Positions 49,840 to 57,217 of a DNA stretch of 64,000 bases are shown here, piece after piece. Source of the DNA: CAYWMY01 sp046352935 (GTDB lineage: Bacteria; Pseudomonadota; Gammaproteobacteria; Steroidobacterales; Steroidobacteraceae); the NCBI GenBank assembly GCA_046352935.1, contig JAXMGR010000012.1:1-64000 (forward strand), in the 5' to 3' direction. Position 1 is the first letter of the stretch; each line of letters starts with the position of its first letter. The translations under genes and the position numbers were made by a program. Below the pieces are notes generated by a model. That model searched no databases. It saw only the letters and a program-made list of their open reading frames with translations, and was not told the origin of the DNA.

Positions 49840-50558
49840 GGCTGCAATTCCTCCGCGGTCATGCGTCCCTCGAGCAGTGCCTTGCCGCTCACCGTCGCGG
49901 CCACGCCGATGCGGGCGAGCGCGTGCAGGTCGGCGGCGTCCCGGACGCCGCCGGACGCCTGCCATGCGATGGACGGAAAGCGTCGCACGGCCTCCGCGTA
50001 CAGGTCGAGGTTGGGTCCCGAGAGCGCGCCGTCGCGGCCGACGTCGGTGCAGAGAACGTGCCGCAGTCCGGCGGGCAGGTAGCGGTCGACGGCGGACCAC
50101 AGGTCGATCGAACTCTGCTGCCTCCATCCGTGGGTCGCGAGATGCGGCACACCCTCGGCATCGAGGCGCACGTCCAGTGCCAGCACGATGCGCTCGGCGC
50201 CGAAGCGGCCGAGCCAGTCGATGACCCGCGCGGGGTCGGTCACCGCGATGCTGCCGACCACGGCGCGCTCCACGCCCGCATCGAACAGGTTGCGGAGCGC
50301 CTCTTCGCTGCGCAGACCGCCGCCGGACTGCACCGCCATGCTCCCGGCCGCGAGCTGCCAGATGATGTCGAGGTTGGGCTGCGTGCCGTCGCGTGCGCCG
50401 TCGAGGTCGACGACGTGCAGGCGCCGGGCTCCGCACTTCAGATAGCGTATGTAGAGATCGACGGGTGTGACCTCGTAGCGTGTCTCGGCGTCGAAGTCGC
50501 CGTGCAGCAGGCGCACGACGCGACCTTCCTTGAGATCGATCGCAGGAATCAGTTCCAT
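49821..50558 (-). CDS. hisA: phosphoribosylformimino-AICAR-phosphate isomerase HisA
   Basis: 245 residues. A beta/alpha-barrel isomerase that opens the ribose ring of ProFAR, step 4 of histidine synthesis. It starts MELIPAIDLKEGRVVRLLHG, with Asp8 as the catalytic base; VVDLDGARDG, QSGGGLRSEEALRNL, TDVGRDGALSGPNLDLY and WQASGGVRDAADL complete the two halves of the barrel. The ATG shares its first base with the hisH stop codon (TGATG). Its last 19 nt overlap hisF. Confidence 0.96.
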   Translation of the reverse strand: MELIPAIDLKEGRVVRLLHGDFDAETRYEVTPVDLYIRYLKCGARRLHVVDLDGARDGTQPNLDIIWQLAAGSMAVQSGGGLRSEEALRNLFDAGVERAVVGSIAVTDPARVIDWLGRFGAERIVLALDVRLDAEGVPHLATHGWRQQSSIDLWSAVDRYLPAGLRHVLCTDVGRDGALSGPNLDLYAEAVRRFPSIAWQASGGVRDAADLHALARIGVAATVSGKALLEGRMTAEELQPFLPAA

Positions 50559-51154
50559 CAGGTCATGTCCAGGAAATTGGCAAGGAGCCTCGCTCCGGTC
50601 CGCGCGGAGCGTTCGGGGTGGAACTGGGCACCGTGGAAGTTGCGGTGGCTGACGACGGCGGAGAACTCGCCACCATAGTCCGCGGTCGCCACGGTCTCGG
50701 GTCCCGCCGGCAGGGCGTAGCTGTGGACGAAATAGGCGTGCTCCCCGTCGTCGATGCCCGCGAGCAGCGGCGAGCCGCGGCGGGCGCGCAGCTGGTTCCA
50801 TCCCATGTGGGGGACCGGGCGATCGGGATGGTCGGCGAAGCGGCGGGCGGTACCCGGCAGGATGCCGAGGCAGCGCGCATCACCCTCTTCGCTGCGCTCG
50901 TAGAGCAGCTGCATGCCGAGGCAGATGCCGAGCAGCGGCTGACGCAGTTCGGGAATCAGCTGCGCGAGTCCCTGCGACTCCAGCCGCGCCATGGCGTCCA
51001 CCGCGGCACCGACACCGGGGAGGATGACGTGCGTGGCCCGGGAGATGCTCCCGGCATCGGCCGAGAGCCGTGGCCGGCAACCGAGCCGCTCGAGCGCGAA
51101 CTCGAGTGATGCGATGTTCGCGCCGCCGCTCGCGATGATCACGACGTCGCTCAC
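50558..51154 (-). CDS. hisH: imidazole glycerol phosphate synthase glutaminase subunit
   Basis: 198 residues, class I glutamine amidotransferase. It supplies ammonia to HisF. The start is GTG (GTGAGCGACGTCGTG), overlapping the hisB stop by 4 nt. The oxyanion region reads VILPGVGAAVDAM, the nucleophile is Cys78 in LLGICLGMQLLYE, and the His and Glu of the triad are in GAQFHPERS near the end. Confidence 0.96.
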   Translation of the reverse strand: MSDVVIIASGGANIASLEFALERLGCRPRLSADAGSISRATHVILPGVGAAVDAMARLESQGLAQLIPELRQPLLGICLGMQLLYERSEEGDARCLGILPGTARRFADHPDRPVPHMGWNQLRARRGSPLLAGIDDGEHAYFVHSYALPAGPETVATADYGGEFSAVVSHRNFHGAQFHPERSARTGARLLANFLDMT

Positions 51155-52227
51155 AGCACTCCCTTGCTGCTCGGCAGCTCGCGGCCCTCGACGCGGAACG
51201 CCTGGCGCAGTGCGCGCCCGACTCCCTTGAAGCAGGCCTCGATCATGTGGTGCGTGTTGTCGCCGGTCACCGCGATGTGCAGGGCGGCGCCGAGCGCGTC
51301 CGCCAGCGAGTGGAAGAAATGCGGCACGAGTTCGGTGGGTAGCCCGCCGACGTGATCGCGGCCGAAGCGCCCCTCGAAGCGGAACAGTGCCCGGCCGGAG
51401 AGGTCGAGTGCGACCTTCGCCTCGGCCTCGTCCATCGGCAGCAGGAAGCCGTAGCGCGCGATGCCGATCTTGCCGCCGAGTGCCTGTCGCAGTGCCTGCC
51501 CCAGCGCGAGGGCACAGTCCTCGACGGTGTGGTGTTCGTCGACGTGCAGGTCGCCGCGGCAGGAGAGCGACAGCGAAAAGCCGCCGTGACGGGCGATCTG
51601 CTCGAGCATGTGATCGAAGAAGCCGATGCCCGTGTCGACCTGGATCGGGGATTCCCGATCGAGGTTCACGGTGACGGCAATGTCCGTTTCCTTGGTGCGG
51701 CGCTCCACCCGTGCCTCGCGGCGCAGGGCCGTGAGTTCGTCGGCGATCGACGACCAGGCTTCCGATGGATCTCCGGTGCGGATGCGCAGCGCGCGGCAGC
51801 CGAGGTTCTCCGCGAGCTGCACGTCGGTGTCGCGGTCGCCGATGACCACGCACGCCGCGAGGTCGACGCTGCGCCCGGTGAGGTACCGCTCGACCATCGT
51901 CGGCTTCGGCTTGCGGCAGTCGCAGCCATCCGCCGGCCGGTGCGGGCAGACCAGCACCGCATCGAAGTGGATGCCCTGCGATTCGAGGACGTGCAGCAGC
52001 AGATCCTGCGGCCCGCGGAAACTCTCCTCGGGGAAGGAGTCGGTGCCGAGGCCGTCCTGGTTCGTCACCATGACGAGCCGGAAGCCCGCATCGCAGAGCC
52101 GCAGGAGTGCAGGGATCACGCCGGGCAGCAGACGCAGTTTTTCGTAGCTGTCGATCTGCTCGTCGGGTGGCTCCTCGATCAGCGTGCCGTCCCGGTCGAT
52201 GAACAGGATCTTCCCGCGCGCGGTCAT
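51151..52227 (-). CDS. hisB: histidinol phosphatase / imidazoleglycerol-phosphate dehydratase
   Basis: 358 residues, the bifunctional HisB typical of many gammaproteobacteria. The N-terminal HAD phosphatase has ILFIDRDGTLIEEP with the nucleophile Asp, MVTNQDGLGTDSFP and a zinc loop CPHRPADGCDCRKP. The C-terminal dehydratase has FFDHMLEQIARHGGFSL, DEHHTVEDCALALGQAL and HFFHSLADALGAALHI, with manganese-binding histidines. It catalyses steps 6 and 8 of histidine synthesis. The start overlaps the hisC stop. Confidence 0.96.
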   Translation of the reverse strand: MTARGKILFIDRDGTLIEEPPDEQIDSYEKLRLLPGVIPALLRLCDAGFRLVMVTNQDGLGTDSFPEESFRGPQDLLLHVLESQGIHFDAVLVCPHRPADGCDCRKPKPTMVERYLTGRSVDLAACVVIGDRDTDVQLAENLGCRALRIRTGDPSEAWSSIADELTALRREARVERRTKETDIAVTVNLDRESPIQVDTGIGFFDHMLEQIARHGGFSLSLSCRGDLHVDEHHTVEDCALALGQALRQALGGKIGIARYGFLLPMDEAEAKVALDLSGRALFRFEGRFGRDHVGGLPTELVPHFFHSLADALGAALHIAVTGDNTHHMIEACFKGVGRALRQAFRVEGRELPSSKGVL

Positions 52228-53285
52228 GTCGCCTCCACCGCCGCGAGCAGGCGGTCGTTCTGTTCGCGGCTGCCGATGGTCACACGCATGCAGTCGCCGA
52301 GCCCCCTCTGCCGGCGTACATCCCGGACCAGCAGGCCGGCGCGGATGCCGCGATCGAGGAAATCCTGCGGGTCGTGGCAGGCGACCAGCAGGAAATTCGC
52401 GTCACTGGGCCAGACAATGCGTACGAGACGGGACCGGGGCAGCAGCGTCCGCATGCGCTCACGTTCGGCGACGAGCGCGGCAATCCGCGTCCGCGTCGCC
52501 GCGAGCGACTCGTCGACGAGAGCTCGCTGGACGGCTTCGATGCTGCTCTCCGCGATCGCGTAGGGCGGCAGCAGACGCTTGAGCAGGCCGATGACACCCG
52601 GATCGGCGAGAGCCGCACCGCAGCGCGCACCGGCGAGCGCATGGGCCTTCGACAGCGTGCGCAGCACGACGAGGTGTGGATGACTGTCGAGGCCGGCCGC
52701 GAGACTGCCGCGGTCGGCGAACTCGATGTAGGCCTCGTCGACCACCACGAGCGCCCGGCCTGCCAGCATCGCGACGACGTGTTCCACGGCGGCCGGGTCC
52801 AGCAGATTGCCCGTCGGATTGTTCGGCGAGCACAGGAACACGATCTTCACGCCGTCGCGGGCCGTCTCGACGACGCGTGCGGCATCGAGCGCGAAACCGC
52901 GGTCCGCCAGCAGCGGCACTTCCACGACGGGTGCGCCCTGGATCTGCGCGGCCACCTTGTACATGCCGAAGGTGGGCGGACAGGTCAGCACGGCATCCCG
53001 GCCCGCGCGGCAGAACGCGCGCACCAGCAGGTCGATGACCTCGTCGCTGCCGCGGCCGAGGACGAGCCGGTCGGGTGTGACGCCGTAGATCGCCGCCATG
53101 CGGTCGGCGAGAGCCTGCGGATAAGGCTCCGGATATCGGTTCAGTCCGAGATCGGTCACGTCGCCGGCGGGCCGCCACGGGTTCTCGTTCGCGTGCAGGC
53201 GCTCGAGACGCGGATCCCAGTGGGCGTGGCTGTAGGGCTCCAGCTCCAGGAGATCGGGCCGGGCGAGGGACAGCACGCCGGTCAT
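52224..53285 (-). CDS. hisC: histidinol-phosphate aminotransferase
   Basis: 353 residues, PLP-dependent fold type I. It converts imidazole acetol phosphate to histidinol phosphate (step 7). LHANENPWRP is the substrate loop, LGRGSDEVIDLLVRAFC and FLCSPNNPTGNLLDP bind PLP, VVVDEAYIEF holds the PLP-stacking pair and TLSKAHALAGARCG contains the Schiff-base Lys. The ATG at 53285 overlaps the hisD stop by 4 nt. Confidence 0.95.
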   Translation of the reverse strand: MTGVLSLARPDLLELEPYSHAHWDPRLERLHANENPWRPAGDVTDLGLNRYPEPYPQALADRMAAIYGVTPDRLVLGRGSDEVIDLLVRAFCRAGRDAVLTCPPTFGMYKVAAQIQGAPVVEVPLLADRGFALDAARVVETARDGVKIVFLCSPNNPTGNLLDPAAVEHVVAMLAGRALVVVDEAYIEFADRGSLAAGLDSHPHLVVLRTLSKAHALAGARCGAALADPGVIGLLKRLLPPYAIAESSIEAVQRALVDESLAATRTRIAALVAERERMRTLLPRSRLVRIVWPSDANFLLVACHDPQDFLDRGIRAGLLVRDVRRQRGLGDCMRVTIGSREQNDRLLAAVEAT

Positions 53286-54604
53286 GACCGCGGGCGCTCG
53301 ATGGCGGCGAGCCGCACCGTCACGGCGTTCGCGTGGGCGTCGAGTCCTTCCAGCAGGGCCAGTGTCTGCGCCACAGGGCCGAGGCCCGCGAGGCCCTCGG
53401 GTGTGATCTCCTGCACGGTCATGCGGCGCATGAAGTCGGACAGGGACAGCCCGCTGAACGCGCGCGCATGGCCGTAGGTCGGCAGAACGTGGTTCGTACC
53501 GCTGCAGTAGTCCCCCATCGACTCGGGCGTCCAGCTCCCGAGGAACACGGAACCGGCATTGCGCACCCGGCCGAGCCATTGCCGCGGGGCCTCCGTCTCG
53601 ATGATGAGGTGCTCGGGCGCATAGATGTTCGCGACGTCGATCGCGGTGTCGAGCCGGTCGACCACGATCAGCCGGCAGCTCTGCAGGGCGCTGCGAACGA
53701 TGTCGCCGCGAATCAGCCGCGCGTGCTGCCGTTCCACGGCGGCATGGACCGCGACGGCGAGCGCGCGCGATGTCGTGACCAGCAGCGCCTGGGCATCCCG
53801 GCTGTGTTCCGCCTGCGCGAGGAGGTCGGCGGCGACGAATTCCGGGTTCGCGCGCTCGTCGGCGACGACCATGACCTCGGACGGTCCCGCCGGCATGTCG
53901 TAGGCCGCGCCATCCGCGTCGGCGGCGACCCGTTGCTTCGCCGCCGTGACCCAGGCGTTGCCGGGGCCGAAGATCTTGTCGACCTTCGGCACGCTCGCCG
54001 TGCCGAATGCCATCGCCGCGACCGCCTGTGCGCCGCCGACCTTGAAGACGTGGGTCACGCCACAGGCCTGCGCGGCGTACACGACCGCCGGGTCGGCGCG
54101 TCCATCGCGCCGGGGCGGCGTGCACAGCACGCGTACCTCGCAGCCGGCGATCGCCGCGGGCACGCCGATCATGATGGCGGTGGAGGGCAGGGGGGCGGTG
54201 CCGGCGGGCACGTACATGCCGACCGCGCCGATCGGCACCTCGAAGCGCTCGCAGACGACCCCGGGTGCGGTCTCGATGCGCAGCGGTGAACTGCGCTGTG
54301 CCTCGTGGAAGCTGCGGACCGTGCCGATCGCCCGGGCGATCGCATCCTTCTCGGTCGGGGTCAGCGCGGTCTGTGCAGCTGCGAACTCGTCATCCCCCAC
54401 GCGCAGCGATTCCAGGCGTACGTGGTCGAACTGCTCGGTCAGCGCGAACAGTGCCTCGTCGCCGCCGCCGCGTACGCGCTCGATGATCCCGGCGACGGAG
54501 GCCTGGATCTCCGCACTGTCCCGCTGCGCGGGACGCGCGAGCAGGTCGCGCCGCTCCGCGGACGACAGCCTGGCCCATTCGACGATGCGCGGTGCGGCGG
54601 TCAT
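53282..54604 (-). CDS. hisD: histidinol dehydrogenase
   Basis: 440 residues, zinc enzyme that oxidises histidinol to histidine in two NAD-dependent steps. Family motifs are VGMYVPAGTAPLPSTAIM, VFKVGGAQAVAAMAFGT, KIFGPGNAWVTAAKQ and DMPAGPSEVMVVAD; zinc and catalytic residues lie in LLAQAEHSRDAQALLVT and IYAPEHLIIET. The ATG at 54604 overlaps the hisG stop by 4 nt. Confidence 0.97.
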   Translation of the reverse strand: MTAAPRIVEWARLSSAERRDLLARPAQRDSAEIQASVAGIIERVRGGGDEALFALTEQFDHVRLESLRVGDDEFAAAQTALTPTEKDAIARAIGTVRSFHEAQRSSPLRIETAPGVVCERFEVPIGAVGMYVPAGTAPLPSTAIMIGVPAAIAGCEVRVLCTPPRRDGRADPAVVYAAQACGVTHVFKVGGAQAVAAMAFGTASVPKVDKIFGPGNAWVTAAKQRVAADADGAAYDMPAGPSEVMVVADERANPEFVAADLLAQAEHSRDAQALLVTTSRALAVAVHAAVERQHARLIRGDIVRSALQSCRLIVVDRLDTAIDVANIYAPEHLIIETEAPRQWLGRVRNAGSVFLGSWTPESMGDYCSGTNHVLPTYGHARAFSGLSLSDFMRRMTVQEITPEGLAGLGPVAQTLALLEGLDAHANAVTVRLAAIERPRS

Positions 54605-55500
54605 GCGAGCATCTTCTCCACGGGCAGCACCAGCACGGCACTCGCGCCGGCCGCCTTGAGTCCCTCGAGCGTCTCCCAGAACACGTTCTCGCGGCACACG
54701 GCATGGATCGCGATCCTGTCGGGCGAGCCTTCGAGGGGGATCACGGTGGGGGACTCGCTGCCCGGAAGGAGTCTCTTGATCGCCGGCAGCGCGGAACGCG
54801 GTGCGTGCAGCATGATGTACTTGCTCTCCTTGACCTGCTGCACTCCATCGATGCGCTTGAGCAGACGCCCGAGCCAGGCGTCCTTGTCGGCCGGGAGTGG
54901 AACGGGCGTGCGGATCAGCACGGCCTGGCTCTCCAGCACGGTCTCGACCTCGCGGAGGTGATTCGCGACGAGCGTGTTGCCGGTGGACACGAGGTCACAG
55001 ATGAGGTCCGCGCGCCCGAGCCGCGGCGCGATCTCGACGGCACCCGAGAGAGTGACGACCTCCGCGCGGATGCCGCGTGTGGCGAGCCAGCGTCCGAGGA
55101 TGTTCGGATACGTCGTCGCGATGCGGGTGCCGTCGAGCGAGGACGGACCCGTGTAGCCGCGGCCCTCGGGCACCGCCAGCGACAGCCGGCAGCGCCCGTA
55201 GTCCAGGGTCATGACCTGATCGAAGAGCGGACGGACGCCGCGTGCCTCGAAGCCGATGCGCTTCTCCTCGACCACGTTGAGACCCACGATGCCGACGTCG
55301 CAGACGTCCTCCTGGACGAGATCCGGGATGTCGTCGTCCCGCACCAGGAGCACGTCGAGAGGCATGTTCTCGCCGTAGCACAGCAACTGGTCCTTGCCAC
55401 GGCTGTACTTGAGGCCGCAGCGCACCAGCAGGTCGAGGGAGTTGTCGGTCAGGCGGCCGGACTTCTGCACCGCGACCTTGAGGCGTTCGTGTTTGTCCAT
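54601..55500 (-). CDS. hisG: ATP phosphoribosyltransferase, long form
   Basis: 299 residues, the same length as E. coli HisG. It joins ATP and PRPP in the first step of histidine synthesis. LKVAVQKSGRLTDNSLDLL starts the catalytic domain; VGIVGLNVVEEKR, RIATTYPNILGRWLATRG and the PRPP loop DLICDLVSTGNTLVANHL follow. The C-terminal ACT-like HisG_C domain (ESPTVIPLEGSPDRIAIHAV) indicates feedback inhibition by histidine. I choose the ATG at 55500; another at 55512 would add MPDI and sit 2 nt behind the regulator stop, but GAGG would then directly touch it. Confidence 0.95.
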   Translation of the reverse strand: MDKHERLKVAVQKSGRLTDNSLDLLVRCGLKYSRGKDQLLCYGENMPLDVLLVRDDDIPDLVQEDVCDVGIVGLNVVEEKRIGFEARGVRPLFDQVMTLDYGRCRLSLAVPEGRGYTGPSSLDGTRIATTYPNILGRWLATRGIRAEVVTLSGAVEIAPRLGRADLICDLVSTGNTLVANHLREVETVLESQAVLIRTPVPLPADKDAWLGRLLKRIDGVQQVKESKYIMLHAPRSALPAIKRLLPGSESPTVIPLEGSPDRIAIHAVCRENVFWETLEGLKAAGASAVLVLPVEKMLA

Positions 55501-55514
55501 GATGTCGGGCATCC

Positions 55515-55832
55515 TCAGCCGTGCCGGGTGTCGTGAAGGCGTTCTGCGGCCAGCGCGTAGCCGCCGTTGCCGGCGACGACGAATCTCGCCACGCGGCTGA
55601 TGGTCGTGAGACTGACGCCGGTGAGCCGGTGGATCTCCCGGTAGGGCAGTCCGCGGCGCAGCAGTTCGACGACCGCCCAGCGGTCGGACAGCGCCTGCAG
55701 TTCCGCGGGCGTGCACAGGTCGCGGAAGAACGCGCGGCATTCGTCGGGTGCCTGCAGCGCGAGGATCGCCTGGTACAGCGACCGTTCGTGCTGGGCCTCC
55801 TGACGCCGGCTCAGAGGACGATGCAGCTTCAT
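55515..55832 (-). CDS. TrpR-family regulator heading the his operon (YerC/YecD-like)
   Basis: 105 residues of the TrpR superfamily. A helical body (LYQAILALQAPDECRAFFRDL) is followed by the DNA-binding helix-turn-helix LSDRWAVVELLRRGLPYREI and HRLTGVSLTTISRVARFV. AGGA lies 7 nt before the ATG. It is the first gene of the histidine operon, 14 nt ahead of hisG, so it most likely represses the operon in response to histidine; TrpR-like regulators with this role (named HisR in comparative studies) have been proposed for related bacteria. Three TAATAC repeats lie 12-38 nt upstream. Ligand and regulation are inferred, not shown. Confidence 0.88.
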   Translation of the reverse strand: MKLHRPLSRRQEAQHERSLYQAILALQAPDECRAFFRDLCTPAELQALSDRWAVVELLRRGLPYREIHRLTGVSLTTISRVARFVVAGNGGYALAAERLHDTRHG

Positions 55833-55844
55833 GCGCGTTCCTGT

Positions 55845-55870
55845 GTATTAATACGTTAATACACTAATAC
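55845..55870 (-). promoter_or_regulatory. candidate operator of the TrpR-like regulator
   Basis: TAATAC occurs three times at an exact 8-bp period (55849, 55857, 55865). The first 18 bp, GTATTA-N6-TAATAC (55845-55862), have the same outer design as the E. coli trp operator GTACTAGTTAACTAGTAC. The repeats overlap likely -10 sequences on the minus strand (TTGCGC, 17 nt, TAGTGT). Confidence 0.7.
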
Positions 55871-55897
55871 AGGGCCCCGCCGGGCGCAAGGGTCGCC

Positions 55898-55927
55898 TTG
55901 ACCCTGCGCGGGGTGTGCCGATAAAAT
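55898..55927 (+). promoter_or_regulatory. sigma70 promoter of metX-metB
   Basis: TTGACC (55898-55903) and TAAAAT (55922-55927) are separated by 18 nt. Transcription would begin about 55934, exactly where the riboswitch P1 helix starts. Confidence 0.75.
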
Positions 55928-55934
55928 CCACTCG

Positions 55935-56055
55935 CTCATCCTGACCGGCCGAGGGATTAGGCCCCACGACGCCGGGGCAACCGCCGGGCCCAACCAGTCC
56001 GTAAAGGTGCCAAGTCCTGCGAACGCGGCGTTTCTTGCCGTGGGCGACAGATGAG
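55935..56055 (+). promoter_or_regulatory. SAM-I-type riboswitch
   Basis: CTCATC (55935-55940) pairs with GATGAG (56050-56055) to close P1. Between them are the conserved SAM-I blocks in order: GAGGGATTAGGCCC, a kink-turn-like ACGACGCC, GGGGCAACC, AAGGTGCCAAGTCCTGC and GACAGATGAG. It lies upstream of metX-metB, so S-adenosylmethionine would shut the operon down. The expression platform is not obvious: a GCCGG/CCGGC hairpin at 56134-56151 lies just before the metX ribosome site and could hide it; no U-run terminator is seen. Confidence 0.88.
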
Positions 56056-56167
56056 TGGCAGCGTGACCCGCCGCATTCCTGGCGGGAGAGGACGCGCCGG
56101 ACCCGCCCCTACGAGGGTGCTCCGCAGGAAATCGCCGGATCCTGAACCGGCACTGACGGAGAGCCCG

Positions 56168-57217
56168 ATGCCCGAGTCCGCACGAGACCCCGATCCCATC
56201 GCCGGCAGCGAGGCGCCGCCTGGGGGCAGCGTGCCCGCGGCGGATGGTCTTCTGGTGCCGGGTACGCCGCTGCGTCTGCATCACGGTGGCGAAATCGTCG
56301 AGGTGGCCGTGGCCTGGCGCCTGCACGGGCACGAGCACCTGCCCGTCGTCGTCGCGCTGGGCGGGATCTCGGCCGGCCGGGATGTCTACAGGGACCCGGA
56401 CGGCGGGGCAGGCTGGTGGCACGAGGTCGTCGGTCCCGGTCTCGCGATCGACACGAACCGGGTGCGTGTGCTCGGCATCGACTGGCTCGGCGGCAGCGGG
56501 CGCAGTACGGGTCCGCAGCCGGGGCAGCGCGACTTTCCCTCGATCTCGTCCTTCGACCAGGCGCAACTGCTCGAAGCGCTGCGCTGGCACCTCGGCATCG
56601 ACCGCTTCGCGGCCATCATCGGCGCATCCTATGGCGGCATGGTGGCGCTCGCCTTCGCGCAGCGCTTCCCGGCCGCCGTACGGCACATCGCGGTGATCGG
56701 GGCCGCGCACCGATCTCATCCGCTCGCGACGGCCTGGCGCAGCCTGCAGCGTCACATCGTGCGCTTCGGCCTGGACAGGGGCGACGGTCCGGATGCCATG
56801 GTGCTGGCGCGTGCCCTCGCGATGGTGACCTACCGCACGCCGGCGGAGTTCGCGCAGCGGTTCTCGGGGCCGCCCGAGCGCAACGAGGTCGGACGCTTCG
56901 AGTTCCCCGTCGAGTCGTATCTGCTCCGTCAGGGCGGGAAATACAGGGGGCGCGTGGCCGAATCCTATCTCTGTCTCTCCGAGTCGATCGACCTGCACGT
57001 GGTGGATCCGGGCAGGATCACGACGCCGACGACGCTGATCGGCGTCGTCGATGACCAGCTCGTGCCGATCGACGACGTGCGCGCACTCGCGGGTGCACTC
57101 GCCGGGCCCTGCAGCCTTCACGAGATCTCTTCGGTCTACGGCCACGATGCTTTTCTCAAGGAGAACGACATGCTGAGACCGCTGCTGGCCGATGCCCAGA
57201 GGGTGGATGCACCATGA
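56168..57217 (+). CDS. metX: homoserine O-acyltransferase, MetX family
   Basis: 349 residues, alpha/beta hydrolase fold. It acylates homoserine in the first committed step of methionine synthesis. HLPVVVALGGISAGRDVY carries the oxyanion region, ASYGGMVALAFAQ the nucleophile Ser, and the acid/base residues lie in GVVDDQLVPIDD and YGHDAFLKEND. GASYGG replaces the more common GGSMGG, as in a shorter branch found in Xanthomonas-like bacteria; whether the donor is acetyl-CoA or succinyl-CoA cannot be told. CGGAGA precedes the ATG at 56168; the longer frame begins inside the riboswitch and is rejected. It overlaps metB by 4 nt. Confidence 0.88.
   Translation: MPESARDPDPIAGSEAPPGGSVPAADGLLVPGTPLRLHHGGEIVEVAVAWRLHGHEHLPVVVALGGISAGRDVYRDPDGGAGWWHEVVGPGLAIDTNRVRVLGIDWLGGSGRSTGPQPGQRDFPSISSFDQAQLLEALRWHLGIDRFAAIIGASYGGMVALAFAQRFPAAVRHIAVIGAAHRSHPLATAWRSLQRHIVRFGLDRGDGPDAMVLARALAMVTYRTPAEFAQRFSGPPERNEVGRFEFPVESYLLRQGGKYRGRVAESYLCLSESIDLHVVDPGRITTPTTLIGVVDDQLVPIDDVRALAGALAGPCSLHEISSVYGHDAFLKENDMLRPLLADAQRVDAP

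Noticed and set aside
56051..56167. N-terminal extension of metX from the ATG at 56051
   Set aside because: That ATG is part of the riboswitch P1 helix; the ATG at 56168 has a ribosome site and gives the family N-terminus.
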